This document shows positions 1 through 6,685 of a DNA stretch of 15,660 bases, piece after piece. Numbering within the stretch: the first letter of the stretch is position 1; each line of letters opens with the position of its first letter. This stretch comes from Lachnospiraceae bacterium (GTDB lineage: Bacteria; Bacillota; Clostridia; Lachnospirales; Lachnospiraceae). The stretch is taken from contig JAFSRL010000155.1 in the NCBI GenBank assembly GCA_017446125.1, forward strand, positions 1 through 15,660. Reading direction: 5' to 3'. Position numbers and translations under genes: made by a program. The notes under the pieces were generated by a model that was not told the origin of the DNA, did not search any database, and saw only the letters and a list, made by a program, of their open reading frames with translations.

Positions 1-1365
1 GGCGCGACCTACGGGACAGCCCCCTTGGGCGTGGCGCCGAAGGCAACCATCTACAACTACGCAGCCGTCACGACGGAAGACGACCGCGTCACCGGCGGCG
101 ATGCCTATGAGGGTGCGTTCCAGGCGGCGCTTGCGGACAACGTCGACATCATCGCGGTACCAGCGGGCGGCCTAAGCTATTACGACAAACAGTACCCCTA
201 CATTCTCGAAGCAATAAAGCGCGGCATCCCCGTCGTCATCGCGCACGCGAACGCAAAGAGCGCAATCGACAAACGGACCCGCCCCGCGGTGTACAAAGAC
301 GCACAGGGAAAAGAGGTTGCCTTCGACAACCTCCCGACTGCGGACGCGGCCGATGAGATCTGCTACTGGCCGGGCCTCATCACCGTCCAGGCCGTGGGCG
401 AAAGCGGCACTCTGCAGAGAAGCTCACGCATTCAAGACTCCGGCGTCGATCTCGCGGCACCCGGGCCCGACGTCATGATGGAGTTTTATGAGTGGGGACA
501 CTTCGAAGCCCAGGGCGGCGGTTGCTCCTGCGCATCCACCTTAACCGCCGGCTACATGGCACTGGCAATGCAGAAGTGGCCGCAGGCAACCGGCAACCAG
601 ATTATGCACTTAACCTTACGCGCCGCGCACGCGTCCCGCACCGGTGACAAACAGGTTTTGACCGCGACCGCGCAAAAAGATTTAAGCGCGCTTTCGCGCG
701 ACATGAACACGGGCCACGGCATCGTGAACCTCGACTACATGCTCGCGACAAACCCCGCGGTTTATCCGGATTACAATCCGGTGCTGTATAAAGACATCGA
801 ACAGATTTACAAAAATGCCGTTGCAAGAAATGCCACAGGCGAGCTGAAGAGCGCGTGGATTACCGCGGCGTCAAAGGAGCTGTCAAGACAGTTGAAGGTC
901 TGCGGCGAACCCGAGCCGCAATTCCTACAGGAAATCTTGGGAACGATCGGAACCAGCGACGTTGCACAGGCCACCACACAAAACCTTCCCCTTGAGGGCG
1001 CACAAGGTCCGGGGGACCTTGGTTCTGCGCCGACCGAAGCGGAGCGGAGACAGGTGTCCCCGAAGGGGACGGATGAGGTGTCCTCCGAACCGTCCGCCAC
1101 CACGTTAATTTCCGACGGCCGCGTACCGACAACACCTCATCCGTCTGCTACGCAGCCCTCCACCCAAGACCTTCCCCTTGAGGGGAAGGTGGCACCGAAG
1201 GTGACGGATGAGGTGTCCTCCATCACCGACAACACCGCCAACACAGCCACCACCCCCGCCGAGGAGCAGACCGGTGTGAACCCCATCCTCCGCTTTGCGG
1301 CCCTCGTCATCATCGCGGCGCTTCTCGCCATTGGCGCATACATAACCTATGGTAAGAAGAAGTAG
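1..1365 (+). CDS. Membrane-anchored subtilisin-like (S8) serine protease, 5'-truncated
   Basis: The reading frame is open from base 1, so the start codon, signal peptide and catalytic Asp and His lie upstream of the window; 454 codons are visible. The first residues include a GVAPKA segment typical of subtilases. A GIPVVIAHAN segment matches the oxyanion-hole region. The nucleophile is Ser176 of the visible part, in GGCSCAS where the family usually has GTSMA. After the protease domain comes a Pro/Thr/Ser-rich linker (about residues 300-425), a hydrophobic helix (about 429-450) and a YGKKK tail. This predicts an enzyme held on the outer face of the membrane by its C-terminus, like mycosin-type subtilases. 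Two direct copies and one inverted partial copy of a palindromic repeat sit in the linker and are translated. The protease fold call is firm; the substrate is unknown, and the two cysteines flanking the serine are unusual. Confidence 0.85.
   Translation, partial: GATYGTAPLGVAPKATIYNYAAVTTEDDRVTGGDAYEGAFQAALADNVDIIAVPAGGLSYYDKQYPYILEAIKRGIPVVIAHANAKSAIDKRTRPAVYKDAQGKEVAFDNLPTADAADEICYWPGLITVQAVGESGTLQRSSRIQDSGVDLAAPGPDVMMEFYEWGHFEAQGGGCSCASTLTAGYMALAMQKWPQATGNQIMHLTLRAAHASRTGDKQVLTATAQKDLSALSRDMNTGHGIVNLDYMLATNPAVYPDYNPVLYKDIEQIYKNAVARNATGELKSAWITAASKELSRQLKVCGEPEPQFLQEILGTIGTSDVAQATTQNLPLEGAQGPGDLGSAPTEAERRQVSPKGTDEVSSEPSATTLISDGRVPTTPHPSATQPSTQDLPLEGKVAPKVTDEVSSITDNTANTATTPAEEQTGVNPILRFAALVIIAALLAIGAYITYGKKK
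981..1086 (+). repeat. Dispersed palindromic repeat, long form, copy 1 (inside protease gene)
   Basis: This copy begins AAACCTTCCCCTTGAGGG, carries an internal module with its own hairpin (AAGGTCC-GGG-GGACCTT), and ends with the perfect hairpin GTCCCC-GAA-GGGGAC followed by GGATGAGGTGTCCTCC. It is nearly identical to the intergenic copy at 1412-1515. It is translated in frame as part of the protease linker, from NLPLEG to TDEVSS. Confidence 0.85.
1132..1177 (-). repeat. Dispersed palindromic repeat, inverted partial copy
   Basis: Bases 1132-1145 are the exact reverse complement of the 14-base end of copy 1 (GACGGATGAGGTGT at 1068-1081). They are followed by a CTGC-TAC-GCAG hairpin and run into the CCTTCCCC box at 1170-1177, which is shared with the next direct copy. 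The arrangement reads as a minus-strand copy fused head to head with copy 2. Confidence 0.6.
1168..1221 (+). repeat. Dispersed palindromic repeat, short form, copy 2 (inside protease gene)
   Basis: The short form is the hairpin CCTTCCCC-TTGA-GGGGAAGG, then the hairpin CACC-GAA-GGTG, then ACGGATGAGGTGTCCTCC. It is translated as LPLEGKVAPKVTDEVSS, in the same frame as copy 1. Of the three forward frames of this form only this one lacks a stop codon. Confidence 0.85.
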
Positions 1366-1411
1366 AGGTAAGAAATAAGACAGTACTGATAGCGAACGAT
1401 ACAGTAATCTA

Positions 1412-1515
1412 AAACCTTCCCCTTGAGGGCGCACAAGGTCCGGGGGACCTTGGTTCTGCGCCGACCGAAGCGGAGCGGAGACAGGTGGCACCGAAGGTGA
1501 CGGATGAGGTGTCGT
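1412..1515 (+). repeat. Dispersed palindromic repeat, long form, copy 3 (intergenic)
   Basis: This copy lies in the 189-base gap between the protease gene and luxS. It matches copy 1 through the internal module but has GGCACCGAAGGTGAC instead of GTCCCCGAAGGGGAC at the second hairpin. Its folded RNA could act as a terminator or processing site for the protease transcript, but no long T-run follows. I see no convincing luxS promoter in the rest of the gap. Confidence 0.8.
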
Positions 1516-1554
1516 CTATCATGAAATAAGGAGATAACAGAAAGGATTTACAGT

Positions 1555-2037
1555 ATGGAAAAAATCGCAAGCTTCATGATCAACCACGAGACCCTGCTCC
1601 CGGGCATCTATGTCTCGCGCAAGGACAAGGTCGGTGCGGAAACCGTCACCACCTTCGACCTGCGTATGAAAATGCCCAACCGCGAGCCGGTGATGAACAC
1701 GGCGGAGCTCCACACCTTAGAGCACCTCGCCGCAACCTACTTACGTTCCGATCCCGAGTGGAAGGACAAGATTGTCTACTTCGGACCCATGGGCTGCCGC
1801 ACGGGCAACTACCTCGTGATGGCGGGCGACCTCGACAGCAAGGACATCGTGGGACTCATCACCAAGACCTTTGAATTTGTCCGCGACTTCGAGGGCGAGA
1901 TCCCCGGTGCCGCACCGCACGACTGCGGCAACTGGCGCGACCACAACCTCGAGATGGCGCAGTATGTGTCACGCGAATACCTCGACCGTTGTCTATATTG
2001 TATTAAGGAAGAAAACCTCATCTATCCGGAGGATTAA
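1555..2037 (+). CDS. luxS: S-ribosylhomocysteine lyase LuxS
   Basis: LuxS cleaves S-ribosylhomocysteine to homocysteine and 4,5-dihydroxy-2,3-pentanedione, the precursor of autoinducer 2. It is a small cytosolic metalloenzyme. The 160-residue length is normal. The metal ligands are visible as His53 and His57 in HTLEH and Cys124 in HDCGN. Glu56 is the expected general base and Cys81 in GPMGCRTG the expected active-site cysteine. The N-terminal NHETLLPGIYVSR segment is also typical. The start has an AAGGA box at 1542-1546, eight bases upstream. The stop is followed two bases later by the mtnN start, and the mtnN ribosome binding site lies within the last luxS codons, so the two consecutive enzymes of the pathway are probably translationally coupled. 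The repeat at 1412-1515 ends about 40 bases upstream. Confidence 0.97.
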   Translation: MEKIASFMINHETLLPGIYVSRKDKVGAETVTTFDLRMKMPNREPVMNTAELHTLEHLAATYLRSDPEWKDKIVYFGPMGCRTGNYLVMAGDLDSKDIVGLITKTFEFVRDFEGEIPGAAPHDCGNWRDHNLEMAQYVSREYLDRCLYCIKEENLIYPED

Positions 2038-2039
2038 TT

Positions 2040-2735
2040 ATGAACAAAATCGGCATTATCGGCGCAATGGAAGTGGAAGTCGAAACACTTATTGCCCAGA
2101 TGGAAAACATTCAAAAAACCGAAAAAGCCCGCATGATCTTCTGCGAAGGCACGCTCGCGGGACAAAACGTTGTCGTTGTGCGCAGCGGCATCGGCAAGGT
2201 CAACGCCGCGGTCTGCACACAGATTTTAGCGGATGACTTCCACGTGACGCACATCATCAACTCCGGCGCGGCGGGAAGTCTCGACGCGAAAATCAACATC
2301 GGCGACTTCGTCATCTCGACGGACGTCGTGCACCATGACGTCGACGGCACGGGCTTCGGCTACGCCAAGGGCGAGGTACCGCAGCTTGGCATCACCTTCT
2401 TCCCGGCGGATGAAGAGATGATGAACCGCGCGGAAACCGCCTGCAAAAAAGCGGCGCCCGACGTCAATACCTTCCGCGGCAGGATTTGCTCCGGCGATCA
2501 GTTCATCGCGGACGACGGCGTCAAGAAGGGCATCATCGAAACCTTCCACGGCCTGTGCTGCGAGATGGAGGGCGCGGCGATTGCCCACACCTGCTACTTA
2601 AACCACATTCCGTTTGTCATCATCCGCGCGATTTCCGACAAAGCGGACGGTTCCAGCGAGGTCGATTACCCGACCTTTGAAAAGAAGGCAGCGCACGACG
2701 CCGCCGCCACCGTGATGGAGTTTTTGAAAAATTGA
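2040..2735 (+). CDS. mtnN: 5'-methylthioadenosine/S-adenosylhomocysteine nucleosidase
   Basis: This enzyme removes adenine from S-adenosylhomocysteine and 5'-methylthioadenosine; the ribosylhomocysteine it makes is the LuxS substrate. The protein has 231 residues, the usual length. The N-terminal IGIIGAMEVEV carries the catalytic acid, Glu13 by alignment with E. coli Glu12. The CEMEGAAIAH motif has the ribose-binding Glu177, and AISDKAD has Asp200, corresponding to E. coli Asp197. The ribosome binding site CCGGAGG lies at the end of luxS, and only two bases separate the genes. Together they form a compact activated-methyl-cycle operon. A repeat copy follows directly downstream, before pgi. 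Confidence 0.96.
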   Translation: MNKIGIIGAMEVEVETLIAQMENIQKTEKARMIFCEGTLAGQNVVVVRSGIGKVNAAVCTQILADDFHVTHIINSGAAGSLDAKINIGDFVISTDVVHHDVDGTGFGYAKGEVPQLGITFFPADEEMMNRAETACKKAAPDVNTFRGRICSGDQFIADDGVKKGIIETFHGLCCEMEGAAIAHTCYLNHIPFVIIRAISDKADGSSEVDYPTFEKKAAHDAAATVMEFLKN

Positions 2736-2747
2736 ATCAACCAATAA

Positions 2748-2800
2748 TACCTTCCCCTTGAGGGGAAGGTGGCACCGAAGGTGACGGATGAGGTGTCACC
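2748..2800 (+). repeat. Dispersed palindromic repeat, short form, copy 4 (mtnN-pgi gap)
   Basis: This short-form copy is the same sequence as the core of copy 2 (CCTTCCCC-TTGA-GGGGAAGG, then CACC-GAA-GGTG). It fills most of the gap between mtnN and pgi and ends about three bases before the pgi ribosome binding site. It contributes an in-frame ATG at 2788 that could be mistaken for the pgi start. Confidence 0.85.
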
Positions 2801-2814
2801 TGAAAGGAGCAATC

Positions 2815-4155
2815 ATGATCAAACTCGACACAACCAAACTCACCCCCTTCCTGAGCGACCATGAACTTGTCATGATCGAGCCGCAGGCGGAGCTTGCCCG
2901 CGAAATCCTAACCACCGGTCGCGGCGCGGGAAATGATTTCTTGGGCTGGATCAACCTGCCGGAACAATACGACAAAGAAGAATTTGCCCGCATCAAGGCG
3001 GCCGCCGAAAAGATCAAGAATGACTCGGAGGTGCTTTTGGTCATCGGCATCGGCGGTTCCTACCTGGGCGCACGCGCGGCAATCGAGTTCTTACGCCACA
3101 GCTTCTATAATGTTGTCGACAAGAACGTCCGCAAGACACCGGAGATTTATTTCTGCGGCAACTCCATCAGTTCGACCTATCTGGCGGACTTGATTGAGGT
3201 CGTGGGCGACAGGGATTTTTCCATCAACATGATTTCGAAATCCGGCACGACAACGGAGCCCGCTATCGCCTTCCGCATTTTCAAAGAGCTGCTCGAAAAG
3301 AAGTACGGCAAGGAAGCGGCGGCGAAGCGCATCTACGCGACAACGGACAAAGCGCGCGGTGCCTTAAAGCAGGTCGCGGACGCGGAAGGCTATGAAACCT
3401 TCGTGGTTCCGGATGACGTGGGCGGAAGATTCTCCGTTCTCACCGCCGTGGGCTTACTCCCCATCGCCGTTTCGGGTGCGGACATCGATGCCCTCATGGC
3501 AGGCGCGCAGGCGGGGCGGAAGAACGCCCTGGAAAAACCGTTCAAGGACAACGACGCCTTAAAGTACGCCGCCATCCGCAACATCCTTTACCGCAAGGGA
3601 AAGAACGTGGAAGTGCTTGCAAACTACGAGCCCTGCGTCCATTTCATTTCCGAATGGTGGAAGCAGCTCTTCGGCGAGTCCGAAGGAAAAGACTGCAAGG
3701 GCATCTTCCCGGCGAGCGTCGATCTCACGACGGACTTGCATTCCATGGGACAGTTCATTCAGGATGGCAGCCGCATCCTGTTCGAGACCGTACTGGAAAT
3801 TGAACAAAGCCGCGCGACGCTCACGATGAAGGAAGAGGCGACGGACCTTGACGGCATGAATTACCTTGCGGGCAAGACCGTTGACTTCATCAACAAGAGC
3901 GCAATGAACGGCACGATTTTAGCGCACACGGACGGCAACGTCCCGAACCTGATCATCAAAATTCCGGCGCAGGACGAAACCTCTTTGGGCGAGCTTTTCT
4001 ACTTCTTTGAATTTGCCTGCGGCGTATCCGGCTACCTTTTGGGTGTGAACCCGTTTGACCAGCCGGGCGTGGAGAGCTACAAGAAGAACATGTTCGCGCT
4101 TCTGGGCAAGCCCGGTTACGAAGAAGCGCGCGAGGCACTGATGAAACGACTGTAA
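2815..4155 (+). CDS. pgi: Glucose-6-phosphate isomerase
   Basis: Pgi interconverts glucose 6-phosphate and fructose 6-phosphate in glycolysis and gluconeogenesis. The 446 residues match the shorter Gram-positive form. Visible landmarks are IGIGGSYLGAR (78-87), the phosphate-binding SKSGTTTEP (141-149), GGRFSVLTAVGLLP (203-216), FGESEGKD with Glu290 as the expected catalytic base, TTDLHSMGQ with His309, and a C-terminal SYKKNMF segment carrying the expected lysine. I chose ATG 2815 because AAAGGAG lies just upstream. The in-frame ATG at 2788 lies within the palindromic repeat, lacks a ribosome binding site and would add nine residues encoded mostly by the repeat. The histidine kinase gene begins six bases after the stop, suggesting co-transcription. 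Confidence 0.96.
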   Translation: MIKLDTTKLTPFLSDHELVMIEPQAELAREILTTGRGAGNDFLGWINLPEQYDKEEFARIKAAAEKIKNDSEVLLVIGIGGSYLGARAAIEFLRHSFYNVVDKNVRKTPEIYFCGNSISSTYLADLIEVVGDRDFSINMISKSGTTTEPAIAFRIFKELLEKKYGKEAAAKRIYATTDKARGALKQVADAEGYETFVVPDDVGGRFSVLTAVGLLPIAVSGADIDALMAGAQAGRKNALEKPFKDNDALKYAAIRNILYRKGKNVEVLANYEPCVHFISEWWKQLFGESEGKDCKGIFPASVDLTTDLHSMGQFIQDGSRILFETVLEIEQSRATLTMKEEATDLDGMNYLAGKTVDFINKSAMNGTILAHTDGNVPNLIIKIPAQDETSLGELFYFFEFACGVSGYLLGVNPFDQPGVESYKKNMFALLGKPGYEEAREALMKRL

Positions 4156-4161
4156 GCGCAC

Positions 4162-5358
4162 ATGAAGATTGCAACCAAGCTTCGAATCGCATCCGCAATT
4201 TTGATCATCATGCCGCTTCTTTTGGGCAGCATGGCGATGGTCGGCATTGCAAACTTTCTGATCAACGAAGGCGAAATCTCCCGCATGGGCATGATCTTTC
4301 GGAACGAGCAGACGGTGAGCGTGCTGCGTGACCCCTTCGTCGTCGACATGATGATTGCGATGGCGCTCATTTTGCTCATCACGAGTCTCATCGTGACGCA
4401 CTGGATCCGCATCTCCATCTACAAGCCCATCAACCGCTTAAACCAGGCGATGCAGTCCATCAAGCAGGGCGACTTCGAAAACCGCCTGCCGGTCAACCAC
4501 GACGACCACTCGGAGCTGGGCGAGCTCTACCAGAGCTACGAGGACATGCGGATGCGCTTAAAGGAATCGACGGAAGAAGATCTTTTGCGCGAGCGCCAGA
4601 ACAAGGAACTGATCAGCAACATCTCGCACGACTTAAAGACACCGATCACCTCGATTAAGGGCTACGCCGAAGGCCTTCTGGAAGGCGTTGCGGACACGCC
4701 GGAAAAGCAGGGTAAGTACGTCCGCACGATTCTGAACAAGGCAAACGACATGAATACCCTGATCAATGAGCTGACGCTGTACTCGTCGATTGACAACAAC
4801 CGTGTCGCGTATCACTTTCAGAAGATTTCCGTGTCGCATTACTTCGGCGACTGCGTCGAAGAGGTGGGCATGGACATGGACAGCCGCGGCATCAAGTTAA
4901 ACTACTCGAACCTAACGCCGCAGGAGACCATCATCATTGCGGATCCGGAGCAGCTAAAGCGCGTCATCAACAACATCATCAACAACAGCGTGAAGTACAT
5001 GGATCGCACGGACGGGGAAATCGACATCCGTATCTTAGACGAGGTGGACGCAATCCGCGTTGAGATCGAGGACAACGGCTCCGGCATCGACCCCAGAGAC
5101 ATCCCCAACATTTTCGACCGGTTCTACCGGACGGATGCCTCGCGTACATCGAAGCACGGCGGCAGCGGCATCGGGCTCTCCATCGTGAAGAAAATCATCG
5201 AGGATCACGGCGGTTACATCTGGGCAACCTCGCACGAAGGCGAAGGCACCTGCATGCACTTCGTGCTGCGTAAATACGTGGAACCAAGGACAGAGGAAGT
5301 GGAAGTCCCCAAACAAAAGAAGCGCAAGAAAGAGAAGAAGGACAAGGAGAAGGTATGA
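4162..5358 (+). CDS. Sensor histidine kinase (HAMP, HisKA, HATPase_c), intramembrane-sensing type
   Basis: This is a membrane sensor kinase of 398 residues. Two hydrophobic helices (about 9-33 and 61-80) flank an external loop of under 30 residues, so there is no sizeable extracellular sensor domain. A HAMP linker follows (about 81-135). The phosphoacceptor is His156 in SNISHDLKTPITSIKGY. The ATPase domain shows the N box VINNIINNSVKY (268-279), G1 box DNGSGID (304-310), F box FDRFYR and G2 box GGSGIGLS (333-340). The C-terminus is a highly basic Lys-rich tail (about 384-398). It overlaps the response regulator gene by four bases (ATGA), so the pair is almost certainly cognate. No strong ribosome binding site is visible, which with the six-base gap to pgi suggests coupled translation. 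The signal sensed is unknown. Confidence 0.93.
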   Translation: MKIATKLRIASAILIIMPLLLGSMAMVGIANFLINEGEISRMGMIFRNEQTVSVLRDPFVVDMMIAMALILLITSLIVTHWIRISIYKPINRLNQAMQSIKQGDFENRLPVNHDDHSELGELYQSYEDMRMRLKESTEEDLLRERQNKELISNISHDLKTPITSIKGYAEGLLEGVADTPEKQGKYVRTILNKANDMNTLINELTLYSSIDNNRVAYHFQKISVSHYFGDCVEEVGMDMDSRGIKLNYSNLTPQETIIIADPEQLKRVINNIINNSVKYMDRTDGEIDIRILDEVDAIRVEIEDNGSGIDPRDIPNIFDRFYRTDASRTSKHGGSGIGLSIVKKIIEDHGGYIWATSHEGEGTCMHFVLRKYVEPRTEEVEVPKQKKRKKEKKDKEKV

Positions 5359-6044
5359 GCAAAATTCTGATCATCGAAGACGAAGAAGCGATTGCGGAGT
5401 TAGAGAAGGATTATCTGGAGCTTTCCGACTTTGAAGTGACCGTCAACGGCACGGGCGATGAGGGCCTCTCAACCGCGCTTGCGGAAGACTTTGATCTCAT
5501 CATCTTAGACCTGATGCTGCCCGGCATGGACGGTTTTGAGGTCTGTAAAAAAATCCGCGAAGTGAAGAACGTGCCCATCTTAATGGTCAGCGCAAAAAAG
5601 GACGATATCGACAAGATTCACGGACTGGGCTTAGGTGCGGATGATTACATCACAAAGCCCTTCTCGCCCTCGGAGCTCGTCGCCCGTGTCAAGGCGCACT
5701 TATCCCGCTACGAGCGGCTCGTGGGCAGCGGAAAGAAGAACAACGACACCATTGAAATCCGCGGCTTAAAAATCGACATCACCGCCCGCCGCGTCTACGT
5801 CGACGGTGTCGAGAAGAATTTCACCACGAAGGAATTTGACCTGCTCACCTTCCTTGCGGAGAACCCCAACCGCGTCTACACAAAGGAAGAGCTGTTCCGC
5901 CATATCTGGAACATGGAATCCGTGGGCGACATCGCCACCGTCACGGTGCACATCAAAAAGATCCGCGAAAAGATTGAAACCGACACCTCAAACCCGCAGT
6001 ACATCGAGACAATCTGGGGCGTGGGTTACCGGTTTAAGGTGTAA
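5355..6044 (+). CDS. OmpR/PhoB-family response regulator
   Basis: This is the DNA-binding partner of the preceding kinase; 229 residues is the standard length. The receiver domain (1-about 120) has the acidic pocket at EDEE, phosphoacceptor Asp52 in LDLMLPGMDG, Ser79 in LMVSAKK and Lys101 in YITKPFSP. The winged-helix domain (about 133-229) contains the TTKEFDLLTFLAENPNRVYT recognition region and ends with the characteristic IWGVGYRFKV. A purine-rich AAGGAGAAGG run just upstream, inside the end of the kinase gene, serves as ribosome binding site. Target genes cannot be deduced; linkage to pgi is the only hint. Confidence 0.95.
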   Translation: MSKILIIEDEEAIAELEKDYLELSDFEVTVNGTGDEGLSTALAEDFDLIILDLMLPGMDGFEVCKKIREVKNVPILMVSAKKDDIDKIHGLGLGADDYITKPFSPSELVARVKAHLSRYERLVGSGKKNNDTIEIRGLKIDITARRVYVDGVEKNFTTKEFDLLTFLAENPNRVYTKEELFRHIWNMESVGDIATVTVHIKKIREKIETDTSNPQYIETIWGVGYRFKV

Positions 6045-6067
6045 GAAGAAGGCACGGAAACAGGTTC

Positions 6068-6658
6068 ATGACTGACGAAGAATTAAAAGAAGTCCAGGCG
6101 GCGCAAAAGGGATACACGCCGCGCAATTTCATAAAGCACTTCATCACGATTACGCACCACAAGCTCCTGGTCGGAAAGTTCTGCTTCAGGATGGGGCTTT
6201 ACAAGCAGGGCATATTGCACGATCTTTCAAAGTACATGCCCACGGAGTTTTTGAACGGAGTTTATTACTATCTGGGCTTTAAGTCGCCCATCGTTTCGGA
6301 ACGTCTGAACAAAGGCTATTCGGATGCATGGCTGCACCACAAGGGGCGCAACAAACACCACTACGAATACTGGGTGGACTTCACAAGAACCTCTTCCCTG
6401 CCGGGCGGCTTAACCCCTATTCGCATGCCGCGAAAATATGTCGCGGAAATGATTGCGGACCGTGTTGCCGCATCCAGAGTTTATCACGGAAAGAACTATA
6501 CGCCCGGAGATTCCAAGGCGTTCTATCAGTTCGAAAAAAATCATATCCCGCTCCATCCAAAGACCCGGAAGGAACTGGAATTCTTCTTGAACATGCTCGA
6601 GAAAAAAGGGGAAGCATATACCTTCCGCTGGATTCGTGAACGCTATCTGAAAAAGTGA
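6068..6658 (+). CDS. DUF5662 family protein
   Basis: This is a cytosolic protein of 196 residues with no signal peptide or membrane helix. It is rich in His and aromatic residues. THHKLL (29-34), GILHDLSKY (48-56) and WLHHKGRNKHHYEYW (89-102) are the conserved features I associate with DUF5662. The His51-Asp52 pair and the later His clusters resemble metal-binding HD-type phosphohydrolases, but that is only a resemblance and the function is not known. It follows the response regulator by 23 bases with a weak ribosome binding site (ACAGG), so it may be the last gene of the pgi-kinase-regulator unit. The next gene is convergent. Confidence 0.75.
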   Translation: MTDEELKEVQAAQKGYTPRNFIKHFITITHHKLLVGKFCFRMGLYKQGILHDLSKYMPTEFLNGVYYYLGFKSPIVSERLNKGYSDAWLHHKGRNKHHYEYWVDFTRTSSLPGGLTPIRMPRKYVAEMIADRVAASRVYHGKNYTPGDSKAFYQFEKNHIPLHPKTRKELEFFLNMLEKKGEAYTFRWIRERYLKK

Positions 6659-6683
6659 GTCAGGGGGACGGGTACAGTGACTC
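6657..6683. terminator. Possible bidirectional terminator between convergent genes
   Basis: GAGTCA and TGACTC form a six-base stem with a 15-base loop between the DUF5662 stop and the stop of the convergent regulator gene. On the minus strand the stem is followed by ACTTTTT; on plus only by TTT. The stem is short and the loop large, so this is a weak call. Confidence 0.3.
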
Positions 6684-6685
6684 TT

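Noticed and set aside
807..1491. Several open minus-strand frames across the protease gene and the gap after it, sharing similar peptide segments
   Set aside because: They are the reverse reading of the repeat copies and of a GC-rich gene; no ribosome binding sites or recognisable domains.
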